Of a DNA stretch of 35,687 nt, positions 15,504 through 24,749 are shown one piece after another. The position numbers were made by a program, and so were the translations under genes. The notes beneath the pieces are model-generated. The model saw only the letters and a program-made list of their open reading frames with translations. It did not search any database and had not been told where the DNA came from. The DNA is from Acidobacteriota bacterium (lineage in GTDB: Bacteria > Acidobacteriota > UBA6911): NCBI GenBank assembly GCA_012729555.1, contig JAAYCX010000055.1:1-35687 (forward strand), written 5' to 3'. Numbering within the stretch: the first letter of the stretch is position 1; every line of letters starts with the position of its first letter.

Positions 15504-18500
15504 ATGCTTTACCTGCTGATTCTCGCCTGCTTTCTGGTCTCGGGGATTACGGGCCTGATCTACCAGGTCCTCTGGACCCGTATGATCGTCGGCATCATCG
15601 GGAGCTCCCCCTTTTCGGTCACCATCGTGCTGGCCGTCTTCATGGCGGGGCTCGGGCTGGGGAGCGCCGTTGCGGGGAAGACGGTGGACCGCGTCGCCCG
15701 GCCGGAAAAACTGATCCGGGTCTACGGCCTGCTCGAACTGGGGATCGGGCTCTACTGCCTCCTCCTCCCCCTGCTGCTCCTCCTCTTCAAGCCCCTGTAC
15801 GCCTGGATCTACAACCGGCTATTCGACCATTTCCTCCTGTATAACCTCCTGACCTTCGCCGGGTGCGCCCTCGTCCTCATCCTCCCGGCCACCTTCATGG
15901 GGGCCACCCTCCCGGTGCTCAGCCGGTTTTTCGTCAACACGCTTTCCCGGGTGGGGACGCACGTGGGGCGGCTGTACGGGCTGAACACCATCGGTTCGGC
16001 CGCCGGGTCGCTGCTGTGCGGTTTCTGGCTGATCAACCTCGTCGGGGTGCGAGGGGTTCTCGCCGTCGCCGTCCTTCTCAACGCCGGCATCGGTCTCCTA
16101 TGCCTCCTGGTCAGCCGGCGCCGGACGGGCTGGATCGCGCCGCAGGAGACGGAGGAAGGGACCGGGCCGCGGGCGCCCAGGCCCCGCAAGCCCGCTCCCC
16201 CCGCCGGGGAGGTGGTGCCCGTCGGAGTCGTGCTCGCGGTGTTCGCCGTCACCGGGTTCTGCGCCATGGCCTACGAGGTGATCTGGACCAGGCTCCTGGG
16301 GCTGCTGGTCGGGCCGACCACCTACTCCTTCACCGTCGTCCTGGTCACCTTCATCACCGGGCTGGCGCTCGGGAGCTTTTTCTTCGGGTGGCTGGGGGAC
16401 CGGGTCAAACTCCCGGCCGTGCTCCTGGTCCTGACCCAGATGGCCGCCGCCCTCACGGCGCTCCTGGCGAGCCAGGTCATCGGCGACAGCCAGATCTTCT
16501 TCGCCAAGCTGATCCATCTCCATCAGGACAGCTTCGGTTCGCTCTACCTCATGAAGGGGATCGTCCTCTTCGGGTTCATGTTCCTGACCACCTTCTCGCT
16601 CGGCGCCGCGTTCCCCCTGGTGGGGAAGATCTACACCCGGTCGCTCGCGGCCACCGGCCGCTCCATCGGCTACGCCTATGCCGTCAATTCCATCGGTGCG
16701 GTCCTGGGCTCCGCCGTGGCGGGTTTCGTCCTGATCCCCTTCCTCGGCAAGGAAAACGGCCTCCGCCTGGTTATCGGCCTCCAGCTCGCCGCCGCGCTCG
16801 GGGCGTGGCTCGTCATCGCCGCCGCTCGGCGGAGCACCTTCCCCCGCCGCTTCGCCCTGGCCCTCCCCGCGCTCCTGGGGTTCGGGCTGATGGCGGCGTT
16901 CCCCAGCTGGGACCACGTCATGCTCTCCATGGGGAAGTACCACCGTTTCGACCGGCCCGAGCTTCGTGACATCGGGTGGCTCGAGTCGCTCCTGGCCTGG
17001 GAGAAGCATTTCCCCGACCTGAAATCGGAAAAGCTCCTCTTTTACGGGGACGGCATCGGCGGGTTCACCACCGTGCTCGAATCGACCGGACTGCTGGGGG
17101 ACGTCAACTACAACCTGTGCAACAGCGGCAAGCCGGACGCCTCCTCCACGCGGGACATGGACACGCAGACGCTCCTGGCCCATTTCCCCCTCCTGTACCA
17201 CCCCGCCCCCGACGACGTACTGGTCATCGGCCTCGGGAGCGGGATAACGGCGGGCGAAATCCTTCACTACCCGGTCAAACGGCTGGACGTCGTCGAAATC
17301 AACGAGCAGGTGGTGGAGGCGAGCGGTTTCTTCACCCCCTGGAACAACCGGGTGCTGGAGGACCCGCGCACCCGGCTGATCGTGCAGGACGGGAGGGCGC
17401 ACCTGGAACTGGCCAGCCGGAAGTACGACCTCGTCACCAGCGAACCGTCCAACCCCTGGATGTCGGGGATCGCCGCCCTGTACACCCGGGACTTCTTCGA
17501 ACTGGTGGCCTCCCGGCTGAAACCGGGGGGGATGTTCGTCCAGTGGATCCCGGCCTACCAGATGGACTGGGAGGCCTTTTCCATGATCGGGCGGACCTTC
17601 GCCTCCGCCTTTCCCCGGAGCCTGCTGGTGTCGACCAACCCGGCCCGCCCCTCGAGCTTCCTCTTCGTGGGGATCCGGGGGGAGGGGGGGCTGGACGCCC
17701 GGACGGCGGAGGCGAACCTGGCCTATGCGGCCCGATCGGGCAATATCCGCCTTGCGGACGGCCGGATCCTCCAGAACCTGATCGTCAGCGACAGCCTCCC
17801 CTCGCTCTTCGCCAAGGGGCCGATTCACACCGACAACCACCCGCTGCTCGAGTACCACGCCCCCCGGGCGATGCACGTCATGGACGACACGATCATCCGG
17901 CGGATCGGCTCCGCCGCCGGGTACGGCGTCAGCGAAGGGCTGGCGGCCGCCATCCGGGAGAACCAGGACGACGTGGAGCGGCAGGTGGCCTACGCGGAAT
18001 ATTTCCTGAACTTCCGCGGAGTCGACAGCTCGGCCCTGCAGTACCGGGTGAACCTCGCCGCGGCGACGCCGGCGGAGAGGGAGCGGCATGCGGCCAACGT
18101 CGAGCGGTTCTGCCGGCTGAACCTGGTCACCGAGTTCCGGGCGCTGACCGATCCCGCCATCCGCGAGCGGTGCTACGCGGCCCAGGAGGAGGCGGTCACG
18201 GCGCGTCTCGGGCAGGCGGCGGACAAGGCCCCGCTCTACTCCCACCTGGGGGCGATCAGCCTCGAGAACCGGAGGCCGGAGAAGGCGATCGACTATTTTT
18301 CGCGCGAAGCCGGGCTCCATCCCCGGGACAAGGCCGCCCGGAACAACCTCGGGACGGCCTACGCTTCGGCCGGCCGGCACGCGGAGGCGGCCCGGGAGTA
18401 CCTCCGCGCCCTCGAGATCGACCCCGGCTACGTCCAGGCCCACGTCAACCTCGGCCTCTCCCTGGCGTCCCAGGGGCGGTCGCGGCTCGGAGAGGCCATC

Positions 18501-18689
18501 GTCCATTTCCGGGCGGCCCTGGAACTCGACCCCGAGAACGCCGATACCCACAACCATCTGGGCACGGCGCTGATGGCCGGGGGGGACGTCAACCCGGCCA
18601 TCGTCCATTTTTCGCGGGCGCTGGAGATCCGCCCCGGCTTCCCGCCGGCGGAGAACAACCTGCGGCGGGCGCTGGCGCTCCGGAAATAA
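15504..18689 (+). CDS. Fused MFS-like / spermidine-synthase-like / TPR membrane protein
   Basis: A 1061-residue protein in three parts. Residues 1 to about 470 form a double set of membrane helices, beginning SGITGLIYQVLWTRM and repeated near 250 as CAMAYEVIWTRLLGLL, which shows an internal duplication. Residues about 560-800 resemble the SAM-binding fold of spermidine synthase, with VLVIGLGSG near 572-580 and VEINEQ. The catalytic Asp region of true synthases reads SEPSNPW here, so aminopropyl transfer is doubtful. Residues about 910-1055 hold four TPR repeats for protein contacts. Family members occur widely in environmental bacteria without a proven reaction. A methyl or aminopropyl transfer to a membrane or exported product is a guess. 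It is likely the only gene of its transcript. Confidence 0.88.
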   Translation: MLYLLILACFLVSGITGLIYQVLWTRMIVGIIGSSPFSVTIVLAVFMAGLGLGSAVAGKTVDRVARPEKLIRVYGLLELGIGLYCLLLPLLLLLFKPLYAWIYNRLFDHFLLYNLLTFAGCALVLILPATFMGATLPVLSRFFVNTLSRVGTHVGRLYGLNTIGSAAGSLLCGFWLINLVGVRGVLAVAVLLNAGIGLLCLLVSRRRTGWIAPQETEEGTGPRAPRPRKPAPPAGEVVPVGVVLAVFAVTGFCAMAYEVIWTRLLGLLVGPTTYSFTVVLVTFITGLALGSFFFGWLGDRVKLPAVLLVLTQMAAALTALLASQVIGDSQIFFAKLIHLHQDSFGSLYLMKGIVLFGFMFLTTFSLGAAFPLVGKIYTRSLAATGRSIGYAYAVNSIGAVLGSAVAGFVLIPFLGKENGLRLVIGLQLAAALGAWLVIAAARRSTFPRRFALALPALLGFGLMAAFPSWDHVMLSMGKYHRFDRPELRDIGWLESLLAWEKHFPDLKSEKLLFYGDGIGGFTTVLESTGLLGDVNYNLCNSGKPDASSTRDMDTQTLLAHFPLLYHPAPDDVLVIGLGSGITAGEILHYPVKRLDVVEINEQVVEASGFFTPWNNRVLEDPRTRLIVQDGRAHLELASRKYDLVTSEPSNPWMSGIAALYTRDFFELVASRLKPGGMFVQWIPAYQMDWEAFSMIGRTFASAFPRSLLVSTNPARPSSFLFVGIRGEGGLDARTAEANLAYAARSGNIRLADGRILQNLIVSDSLPSLFAKGPIHTDNHPLLEYHAPRAMHVMDDTIIRRIGSAAGYGVSEGLAAAIRENQDDVERQVAYAEYFLNFRGVDSSALQYRVNLAAATPAERERHAANVERFCRLNLVTEFRALTDPAIRERCYAAQEEAVTARLGQAADKAPLYSHLGAISLENRRPEKAIDYFSREAGLHPRDKAARNNLGTAYASAGRHAEAAREYLRALEIDPGYVQAHVNLGLSLASQGRSRLGEAIVHFRAALELDPENADTHNHLGTALMAGGDVNPAIVHFSRALEIRPGFPPAENNLRRALALRK

Positions 18690-18809
18690 GGGGGGCCCCG
18701 CCGGTTCCGGACCGCCGGCGGCCGTAAGGGGAGATCCGGATGTGTGCCCGGGAGACGCGGGCGGGAGAGGGATCCACAGGGAAGGATCGGCGGAGGGAAG
18801 GGAATCGAT

Positions 18810-19901
18810 ATGAACAACATCCATCGCATCGGGATCATGACCTCGGGGGGGGACTGCCCCGGACTCAACGCCGTCATCCGGGCGGTCGCCAAGGCCGCCC
18901 TCGGATCGCACCACCTGGAGGTCATGGGGATAGAGGACGGGTTCCTGGGGCTGATCCAGAACCGCATGCGGATGCTGGACAACGAATCGGTCAGCAACAT
19001 CCTGACGCTCGGGGGGACCATCCTCGGGACCAACAACAAGGTGTCGCCCCGCAACTACGCTGTGAAGATCAACGACAGGATCGAAAACCGGGACGTCACC
19101 GACCGGTGCCTCGAGCATATCGCGCACAACCACCTGGACGCGCTGGTCGTGATCGGCGGCGACGGGTCGATGGCGATCGCGTCCGATTTCATCCGCCTCG
19201 GGATCAACTGCATCGGCGTCCCCAAGACCATCGACAACGACCTTTACGGGACGGATGTCACCTTCGGGTTCGCCACCGCCGTCAGCGTGGCCACCGACGC
19301 GCTGGACCGGGTCCACACCACGGCGGCCAGCCACCACCGAGTCATGATCGTGGAGGTCATGGGGCGCAACTCGGGCTGGATCGCGCTCCATTCCGGCATC
19401 GCCAGCGGGTCGGACGTGATCCTGATCCCGGAGATCCCGTTCGACGTCAAGATCATCTGCGATTACGTGACCTACCGGGCCCGGCACGGCAAGCGCTTCA
19501 GCATCATCTGCGTCTCCGAGGGCGCCATCCCCGTCGGGGGGAAGCAGGTGGTCGACCGGGTGGACCCCACGAGCCCCGATCCGATCCGCCTCGGCGGCAT
19601 CGGCCAGGTCCTGGCCGAGCAGGTCGAGGGGGCGACCGGGATCGAGACCCGGACGGTCAAGCTCGGTCACGTGCAGCGGGGGGGGAGCCCGGTGCCGGCC
19701 GACCGCGTCCTGGCCACCGAATTCGGCTACAAGGCGATCGAGATCCTCTGCGCGGGGGAACGCTCGCGCCTGGTCGTAATGAAGGGGCGGACGGTGACCC
19801 ACATCCCGCTCGAGGAAGCGGAAGGGAAGCAGCGGCTGGTCCCGGTGGACCACCCCCTCATCCTCGCCGGCCGCAACGTGGGGACCTGCTTCGGAGATTA
19901 G
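18810..19901 (+). CDS. pfkA: ATP-dependent 6-phosphofructokinase
   Basis: Cytosolic glycolytic enzyme that phosphorylates fructose 6-phosphate. The 363 residues show MTSGGDCPGLNAVIRA (10-25), IGGDGS (115-120), PKTIDND (138-144, catalytic Asp142), MGRNSGWIAL and the GHVQRGG segment that contacts the substrate. Two positions tell the phosphoryl donor: Gly119 is the ATP-type residue (Asp in pyrophosphate enzymes), while Lys139 is the residue seen in pyrophosphate enzymes and in the third ATP group. The combination predicts ATP use without classic E. coli-type regulation. GGAGGGAAGGG upstream supports ATG 18810. A GC-rich hairpin overlaps the stop, and a lytic transglycosylase gene follows 44 bases later. 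Confidence 0.94.
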   Translation: MNNIHRIGIMTSGGDCPGLNAVIRAVAKAALGSHHLEVMGIEDGFLGLIQNRMRMLDNESVSNILTLGGTILGTNNKVSPRNYAVKINDRIENRDVTDRCLEHIAHNHLDALVVIGGDGSMAIASDFIRLGINCIGVPKTIDNDLYGTDVTFGFATAVSVATDALDRVHTTAASHHRVMIVEVMGRNSGWIALHSGIASGSDVILIPEIPFDVKIICDYVTYRARHGKRFSIICVSEGAIPVGGKQVVDRVDPTSPDPIRLGGIGQVLAEQVEGATGIETRTVKLGHVQRGGSPVPADRVLATEFGYKAIEILCAGERSRLVVMKGRTVTHIPLEEAEGKQRLVPVDHPLILAGRNVGTCFGD

Positions 19902-19919
19902 GCGCCGCGGGCGGCGCCT
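19900..19919 (+). terminator. Hairpin at the pfkA stop
   Basis: AGGCGCCG and CGGCGCCT form an 8-bp stem with loop CGGG that begins in the stop codon. Only two T follow, so termination would be partial, letting some transcripts reach the next gene. Confidence 0.4.
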
Positions 19920-19945
19920 TCGATTCAAAAGGGGAGACAGCGCTC

Positions 19946-21148
19946 ATGCCCCTGCGTCTGCGGTTCGGGAAAGGGCCCGGTCCTCGGGGTAGACCGTGGG
20001 CCCGGAAGGGCGTCCTTCTCCTCCTCCTGCCGGCCGCCTGCGGCTTCGCCCTTCTCGCTCTTTCCACGTCGGGAATCGGGCTCGCGGCGACCCGGCTCCA
20101 GGCCCTGGGCGCCGCGTTCGCCGGTTTGCGGGCCATGGCCGTTCACGATCCGCGGTTGCATCGGAGGGTCTTCGCCGCGCACTCGGACCGTCTCCTGCGG
20201 GGGATGGACGAGGCGGACCGGGATCTGCTGGCCAGGGCCCTGTCGGACCGAAACCGCGCCTACGACCGCGCCCGGTGGCGTTACGGCCTGACGCCGGTGG
20301 AACTCGGGGTCGTCATCGACGGAGTGGAGCACCGGTTCCTGAGCGACGAGATCCTTTTCAACCGTTACCGCCGCGGCCACATGAGCCTTTTCGATTCAGC
20401 GTCGTTCGGGAACGGGCGGGAATTCCTGCCGTGGGAGGTGTTCCGCTCCGTCCAATACGACCAGCTCCCGCGGCCGCTCCGACAGCTGATCCTCCAGATC
20501 CAGATCGATCGATACCGCAGATACCTCGAGCCGTCGCTGTGGCCCGGGATCGGGGTCCGGGAGTGGCGCACGGTGCCCGACCCGGTCCTCAAGATCGCGG
20601 CCTACCGCATGGTGCGCCACTGGACCGGGGTGTACGCGCCCGAGGGGATGCGGCGGGAGGAGGCCGCGCGGATCCTGGCCTCCATCGGAAGGGTCGAGAG
20701 CCAGTTCGACCTGGACAAGATGGTGCATCGGGACCCCGCCACCGGGAGGGCGGACCTGGGTTTTCTCCAGATATCGGAGCCGTTGAGGAGGAGGCTGCGC
20801 GGGCTTCCGGAGTTCAGGGACTGCAGCGACAGCGACTTCCTGAAACCGTGGGTTTCGATCCGCGCGGGGGCCTACAGCTTCTTTTCCATTTTCCTCGAGG
20901 GGGCCGGCGGGGACGTGCTCGAGGCGATCGGCCATTACAATGCGGGCCGCTACGGCCCCCGGGAGCGGGCGGAGAAATACCTCGAAGCGGTGGCGGGGCA
21001 GTTCCAGCGGGCTTTCGTCAGCCGGAGATATTCCCCCACCCTGCGCTTCATCCTGACGACGGCGCACGGCGATTATTTCCGCGGGGTCGAAGAGGACCGT
21101 CTCTACCCCGTCCGCGGGGCTCCGTCCGCCTCGAAGGGGAAGCGGTAG
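19946..21148 (+). CDS. Lytic transglycosylase (SLT domain) with N-terminal anchor
   Basis: A 400-residue envelope enzyme that would cleave peptidoglycan between MurNAc and GlcNAc. A hydrophobic stretch at residues 22-48 is an uncleaved anchor or signal. The C-terminal SLT domain holds catalytic Glu251 in GRVESQFD, GFLQIS (272-277, the usual GLMQI motif), and the typical IGHYNAG segment near 333. The middle region (80-240) is not recognised. GGGGAG about nine bases upstream of ATG 19946 supports the start. Its 3' end overlaps the converging dehydrogenase gene by 46 bases. It may supply sites for pilus or secretion assembly, given exeA nearby, but that is only context. Confidence 0.87.
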   Translation: MPLRLRFGKGPGPRGRPWARKGVLLLLLPAACGFALLALSTSGIGLAATRLQALGAAFAGLRAMAVHDPRLHRRVFAAHSDRLLRGMDEADRDLLARALSDRNRAYDRARWRYGLTPVELGVVIDGVEHRFLSDEILFNRYRRGHMSLFDSASFGNGREFLPWEVFRSVQYDQLPRPLRQLILQIQIDRYRRYLEPSLWPGIGVREWRTVPDPVLKIAAYRMVRHWTGVYAPEGMRREEAARILASIGRVESQFDLDKMVHRDPATGRADLGFLQISEPLRRRLRGLPEFRDCSDSDFLKPWVSIRAGAYSFFSIFLEGAGGDVLEAIGHYNAGRYGPRERAEKYLEAVAGQFQRAFVSRRYSPTLRFILTTAHGDYFRGVEEDRLYPVRGAPSASKGKR

Positions 21149-22236
21149 GGGAGGCCCAGCTCGTCGCGCATGGCGCACAGCTCGCCCTGGACGACGGGGT
21201 CGACCGGGACCCCTGTTTTCTCCCGCTCGAGCCAGGCGAGGTATTCTTTTTCCCCGCAGGTGTAGATGCGGTCCCGGCCGGGGCTCTTGCGCGAACCGCG
21301 CAGCGTGCGCAGGATGTCGCCCGCCGTCTTCCTGAAGGACGCGAGGTCGGTGAAACACTCGATGTCGATGGCGATGAAGAAGTGTCCCAGCGCGTGGGGG
21401 GCGGGGCGCCCCTGGGCGTCCACCCCGCCGAGCTGACGGAGGAAAGCCCCCTGCTGCAGGGCGGCCGAAAGGATCTCGACCGCGGTGGCGAACCCGTACC
21501 CCTTGTAGCCGCCGGTCTCTTCGCCCAGGCCCCCTATGGGGGTGAAGGCGCATTTCCCCTGGAGCAGGTCCTCGAGGATCTTCCCGGGGTCGGTCTCGGT
21601 GTTCCCCTCCAGGTCGACGACCAGCCCCTCCGGGCACTGTTTCCCCTCGCGCGCGTACTGTTCGACCTTCCCCCGCTGGATGACGCTGGTGGCGTAATCG
21701 TTGGTGAAGGGGAAGGGATCGTCGGTGGGGAAGCCGAACACCAGCGGGTTGGTGCCCAGGAGGTTCTCCACCCCATGGGTGGGCGCGATCGAGGGGCGCG
21801 CGTTGGTCCCGGTCACCCCGATCATCCCGGCCGCGACGGCCATCAGCGCGTAATGGGCCGCGTAGCCGTAGTGGGTGGAATTGCGGGCGGCCACCATCCC
21901 CAGGCCGTGAACGCGGGCCTTTTCGATCGCCATTTCCATCGAGCGGCGGGCGATGACCATGCCCATCCCGTGGTGCCCGTCCACGACGGCCGTGGCCTTG
22001 CAGTCGCGCACCACCTCCAGCTGCGTCACCGGGCGCTGAACGCGGGTCTTGACGATGCGGTCGTAGTAGATGGGCTTCAGCCGGCCGACGCCGTGGGAGT
22101 CGATCCCGCGCTTGTCGGCCGTGATCAGGACTTCCGCGCAGACCCGGGCGTCGGCGTCGGGGACGCCGATCCCCCTGAAGACGTCGACCATGAAGGCTTC
22201 CAGCACATCGAACGGAATCCAGGTTTTCGGGCTCAA
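21103..22236 (-). CDS. Malate/L-lactate dehydrogenase-family NAD(P)-dependent oxidoreductase
   Basis: A 377-residue enzyme of the Ldh2/ureidoglycolate-dehydrogenase family, which oxidises 2-hydroxy acids and has a fold unrelated to classical lactate dehydrogenase. The catalytic His49 lies in RGIDSHGVGRL, and VAARNSTHYGYAAHYALMA plus NARPSIAPTHG are further family segments. The substrate (malate, lactate, sulfolactate and others) cannot be told. The frame is open to an ATG at 22302, but I choose TTG 22236 because AAGGAG lies six bases before it and family members start close to this point. The 3' end overlaps the transglycosylase gene by 46 bases on the opposite strand. Confidence 0.87.
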   Translation of the reverse strand: MSPKTWIPFDVLEAFMVDVFRGIGVPDADARVCAEVLITADKRGIDSHGVGRLKPIYYDRIVKTRVQRPVTQLEVVRDCKATAVVDGHHGMGMVIARRSMEMAIEKARVHGLGMVAARNSTHYGYAAHYALMAVAAGMIGVTGTNARPSIAPTHGVENLLGTNPLVFGFPTDDPFPFTNDYATSVIQRGKVEQYAREGKQCPEGLVVDLEGNTETDPGKILEDLLQGKCAFTPIGGLGEETGGYKGYGFATAVEILSAALQQGAFLRQLGGVDAQGRPAPHALGHFFIAIDIECFTDLASFRKTAGDILRTLRGSRKSPGRDRIYTCGEKEYLAWLEREKTGVPVDPVVQGELCAMRDELGLPYRFPFEADGAPRTG

Positions 22237-22436
22237 AACGGTCTCCTTTGCCCCGTCTTCACCGACGCGTCCGCCGGCCGGGGAAGGCCATCTTATCATC
22301 AATCAGGGCGGGCGCAAATGCCCCGAAAGTCCCCCAGGACCCGGGGGCGTAAACGCCGTTTGGGAGTTTCCCGGTTTTCGGTATATGATGGAGGCGCTTC
22401 CGGCCATTTCGCAGCTACGGAGAACGGTGCAGCGGC

Positions 22437-24059
22437 ATGTATCTCAAATACTTTGATCTGGAGGAACCCCCGTTTTCCCTGACCCCGGACCCGCAGTATC
22501 TCTTCATGAGCGGGCGGCACCGGGAAGGGCTCGCCCACCTCCTCTACGGGGTGCAGCAGCCGGGAGGTTTCGTGCAGCTGACGGGGGAGATCGGATCGGG
22601 GAAGACCACCCTCTGCCGCTGCCTGATCCGGCAGCTCCCCCCCGACACCGACATCGCCCTGATCCTCAACCCGCGCCTCACGGTGACGGAACTGCTCGCC
22701 GCGGTATGCGACGAGCTCCGGGTTCCCTACCCGGAGAAGACGGCGAGCGTCAAGGTCCTCGTCGACGCCTTGAACGGGCGGCTGCTGGAGTCTCACGCCC
22801 TCAGGCGCCGGACGGTCCTCATCATCGACGAGGCGCAGAACCTCGACGGCGACGTGCTCGAGCAGGTCCGGCTGTTGACCAACCTGGAGACGGCCCGCGA
22901 GAAGCTCCTCCAGATCATCCTGATCGGGCAGCCGGAGCTCCTCCGTATCCTCGGGAGCCGCCGGCTGCGTCAGCTGTCGCAGCGGATCACGGCCCGCTAC
23001 CACCTCGAGCCCCTGTCGCGCAGGGAGACCTATGCCTACGTCCGGCACCGGCTCCTGGTCGCCGGGAGGAGGGAGCCGCTCTTCACCCGGTGGGCGCTCC
23101 GGAGCGTGTATGCCCGCAGCCGGGGGGTGCCGCGCGTCATCAACATCATCTGCGACCGGGCCCTGCTCGGGGCCTATGCCCGGGACCGGAGGAAAATCGG
23201 CGCCGGCATCGTGCGCCGGGCCAGCAGGGAGACCCGGGGGCAGGTCCCGCTCCGCGCCAGGCTGAGGCCCGCCCTGGCGGCCGGGATCGTGCTCGCCCTC
23301 CTCCTCGGCGCCGCCGGGGCATGGCTGTTCGGCCCCGCGGCCCGCTCACGCAACGGGGGCCAGGCCCCCGCCGCGGTCCGGACAACACCGGGCCCGACCG
23401 TCCCGCCGGCGGCGGAAGCCCGGTCCCCCGTCCCCGCCGGGGGGGGGGCGGCCGTGTCGCTGGAAGCCGCACTTGCCGGCGCCGGCAATACCGACGCCGC
23501 GAGCTTCACCGCCCTGTACCGGCTCTGGGGCGCGGAGATCCCGGTCGCGTCCCCCGATTCGGGGTGCCGGGAGGGAGGCCGAGAGGGGTTCGAATGCCTC
23601 TTTCTGAACGGCGACTGGCCGAAACTGCGCCGATACAACCTCCCGGTGATCCTGGAACTGGTGATGCCCGGGGGGGGGCGCCACCGGGTGACGCTGGTGC
23701 AGCTGGCGGAAGGATCGGCCCTGCTCGACATCGGGGGGCGCCGGCGAAAGGTTCCGCTCGATGAGATCGACCGGTTGTGGGACGGGGCCTTCATCCTCCC
23801 CTGGAAGCCCCCGTTCCCCGTGCGCATCCTTTCGGCCGGGATGCGGGGGGAGGACGTGGGGTGGATCCGGAGCACGCTCGACCGGCTGGAAGGAGGCGCT
23901 CCCTCCCCGGGGGACCCGCTTCTGTTTGACGGGGACCTCGAGCAACGCATCACCGCCTTTCAAAAAAGAAAAGGGTTGATCCCGGACGGGATGGCCGGCT
24001 CGGAGACCCTGGCCCGCCTTCTCCTGGATCTCGACCGGGGGCCCGCGCTGAGGCGATAG
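22437..24059 (+). CDS. exeA: ExeA/GspA-type AAA+ ATPase with peptidoglycan-binding domain
   Basis: A 540-residue inner-membrane protein. The cytosolic ATPase (1-265) opens with YFDLEEPPFSLTPDP, the hallmark of ExeA, and has Walker A GEIGSGKT (50-57) and Walker B LIIDEAQ (128-134). One membrane helix (about 280-298) leads to a periplasmic part with a Pro/Ala-rich linker, a middle domain, and a C-terminal PG_binding_1-type domain (about 462-533, with FDGDLEQRITAFQKRKGL). ExeA with ExeB uses ATP to help the type II secretin pass the cell wall. The next gene, one base away, encodes the GspB partner, confirming the pair. The ribosome binding site is weak (GGAG, 14 bases away). Confidence 0.92.
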   Translation: MYLKYFDLEEPPFSLTPDPQYLFMSGRHREGLAHLLYGVQQPGGFVQLTGEIGSGKTTLCRCLIRQLPPDTDIALILNPRLTVTELLAAVCDELRVPYPEKTASVKVLVDALNGRLLESHALRRRTVLIIDEAQNLDGDVLEQVRLLTNLETAREKLLQIILIGQPELLRILGSRRLRQLSQRITARYHLEPLSRRETYAYVRHRLLVAGRREPLFTRWALRSVYARSRGVPRVINIICDRALLGAYARDRRKIGAGIVRRASRETRGQVPLRARLRPALAAGIVLALLLGAAGAWLFGPAARSRNGGQAPAAVRTTPGPTVPPAAEARSPVPAGGGAAVSLEAALAGAGNTDAASFTALYRLWGAEIPVASPDSGCREGGREGFECLFLNGDWPKLRRYNLPVILELVMPGGGRHRVTLVQLAEGSALLDIGGRRRKVPLDEIDRLWDGAFILPWKPPFPVRILSAGMRGEDVGWIRSTLDRLEGGAPSPGDPLLFDGDLEQRITAFQKRKGLIPDGMAGSETLARLLLDLDRGPALRR

Positions 24060-24060
24060 C

Positions 24061-24714
24061 ATGTCGTACATACTGGATGCGTTGAAAAAGGCGGAACGGG
24101 AGCGGGGGCTGGCGCGGGTGCCGGATCTCGGTTCCGTTCACGCCGAGCCCCGCGCGCCGCGCCGCGGCAGGTGGGTCGTGAGTGCGGTCGCCCTGGCCCT
24201 GCTGGCCCTCCTCCTCTGGGCTTTCTATCCCGGGGCGGACCGGGACCTGCCGCCCCGGGCGGAAGCGCCCGAGGGGAAACCTGTCGCCGCCGTACCGGTT
24301 GCGGCGGAGGCGCCTGCCGGGTATCTTCCGGCCGCCGGAGGCGGGGAGGAACCGGCGCCGCGGCGGGCGACACCCGCCGCCGCGGCGCTCCCCTCCCCCG
24401 TACCCCGGCGGGCCGATCCCCCGGCGCCCGGGCCGCCCCTGGCACAGAATCCGCCGGCGCCGGCCTCCGCCGCCAATCGTGCCCCGCCCGCCGCGACCGT
24501 CCCCGACGTTCCCCTTCGCGACGCGGTGGCGGGGATGACCCTGAGCGTTCATATGTACAGCGAGCGACCGGAGGACCGCATGGTCTTCATCAACGGCAGA
24601 CGCTACGTCGAGGGGGAGCTGGTCGAAAGGAGATACCTGCTCGAAAGCATCACGCCCGATGGGGCGGTGCTGCGCCTGGGCGGGGAAAGGGAGACCGTGC
24701 GCCCGGGGAACTGA
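24061..24714 (+). CDS. gspB: GspB-type general secretion pathway protein
   Basis: A 217-residue partner of ExeA/GspA. It begins with the diagnostic MSYILDALKKAERER, then a membrane helix (about 37-57), a long Pro/Ala-rich periplasmic linker (60-155), and the conserved C-terminal domain beginning LSVHMYSERPEDRMVFING. In characterised systems GspA-GspB multimerises on peptidoglycan and guides secretin assembly. No gsp core genes are in the window, but pilB, pilT and pilC lie 4 kb downstream, so the pair may serve either a type II system elsewhere or the pilus secretin. The start follows the exeA stop by one base. A hairpin spans its own stop codon. Confidence 0.92.
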   Translation: MSYILDALKKAERERGLARVPDLGSVHAEPRAPRRGRWVVSAVALALLALLLWAFYPGADRDLPPRAEAPEGKPVAAVPVAAEAPAGYLPAAGGGEEPAPRRATPAAAALPSPVPRRADPPAPGPPLAQNPPAPASAANRAPPAATVPDVPLRDAVAGMTLSVHMYSERPEDRMVFINGRRYVEGELVERRYLLESITPDGAVLRLGGERETVRPGN

Positions 24715-24722
24715 CCGGGCGC
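24699..24722 (+). terminator. Hairpin across the gspB stop codon
   Basis: GCGCCCGG (24699-24706) pairs perfectly with CCGGGCGC (24715-24722), with the stop codon in the 8-base loop. A run of T is missing, so it may only weaken transcription into the selenoprotein gene or stabilise the gspB mRNA. Confidence 0.35.
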
Positions 24723-24749
24723 GGGAGATTTCATCAAAGGAGGCGCCCC

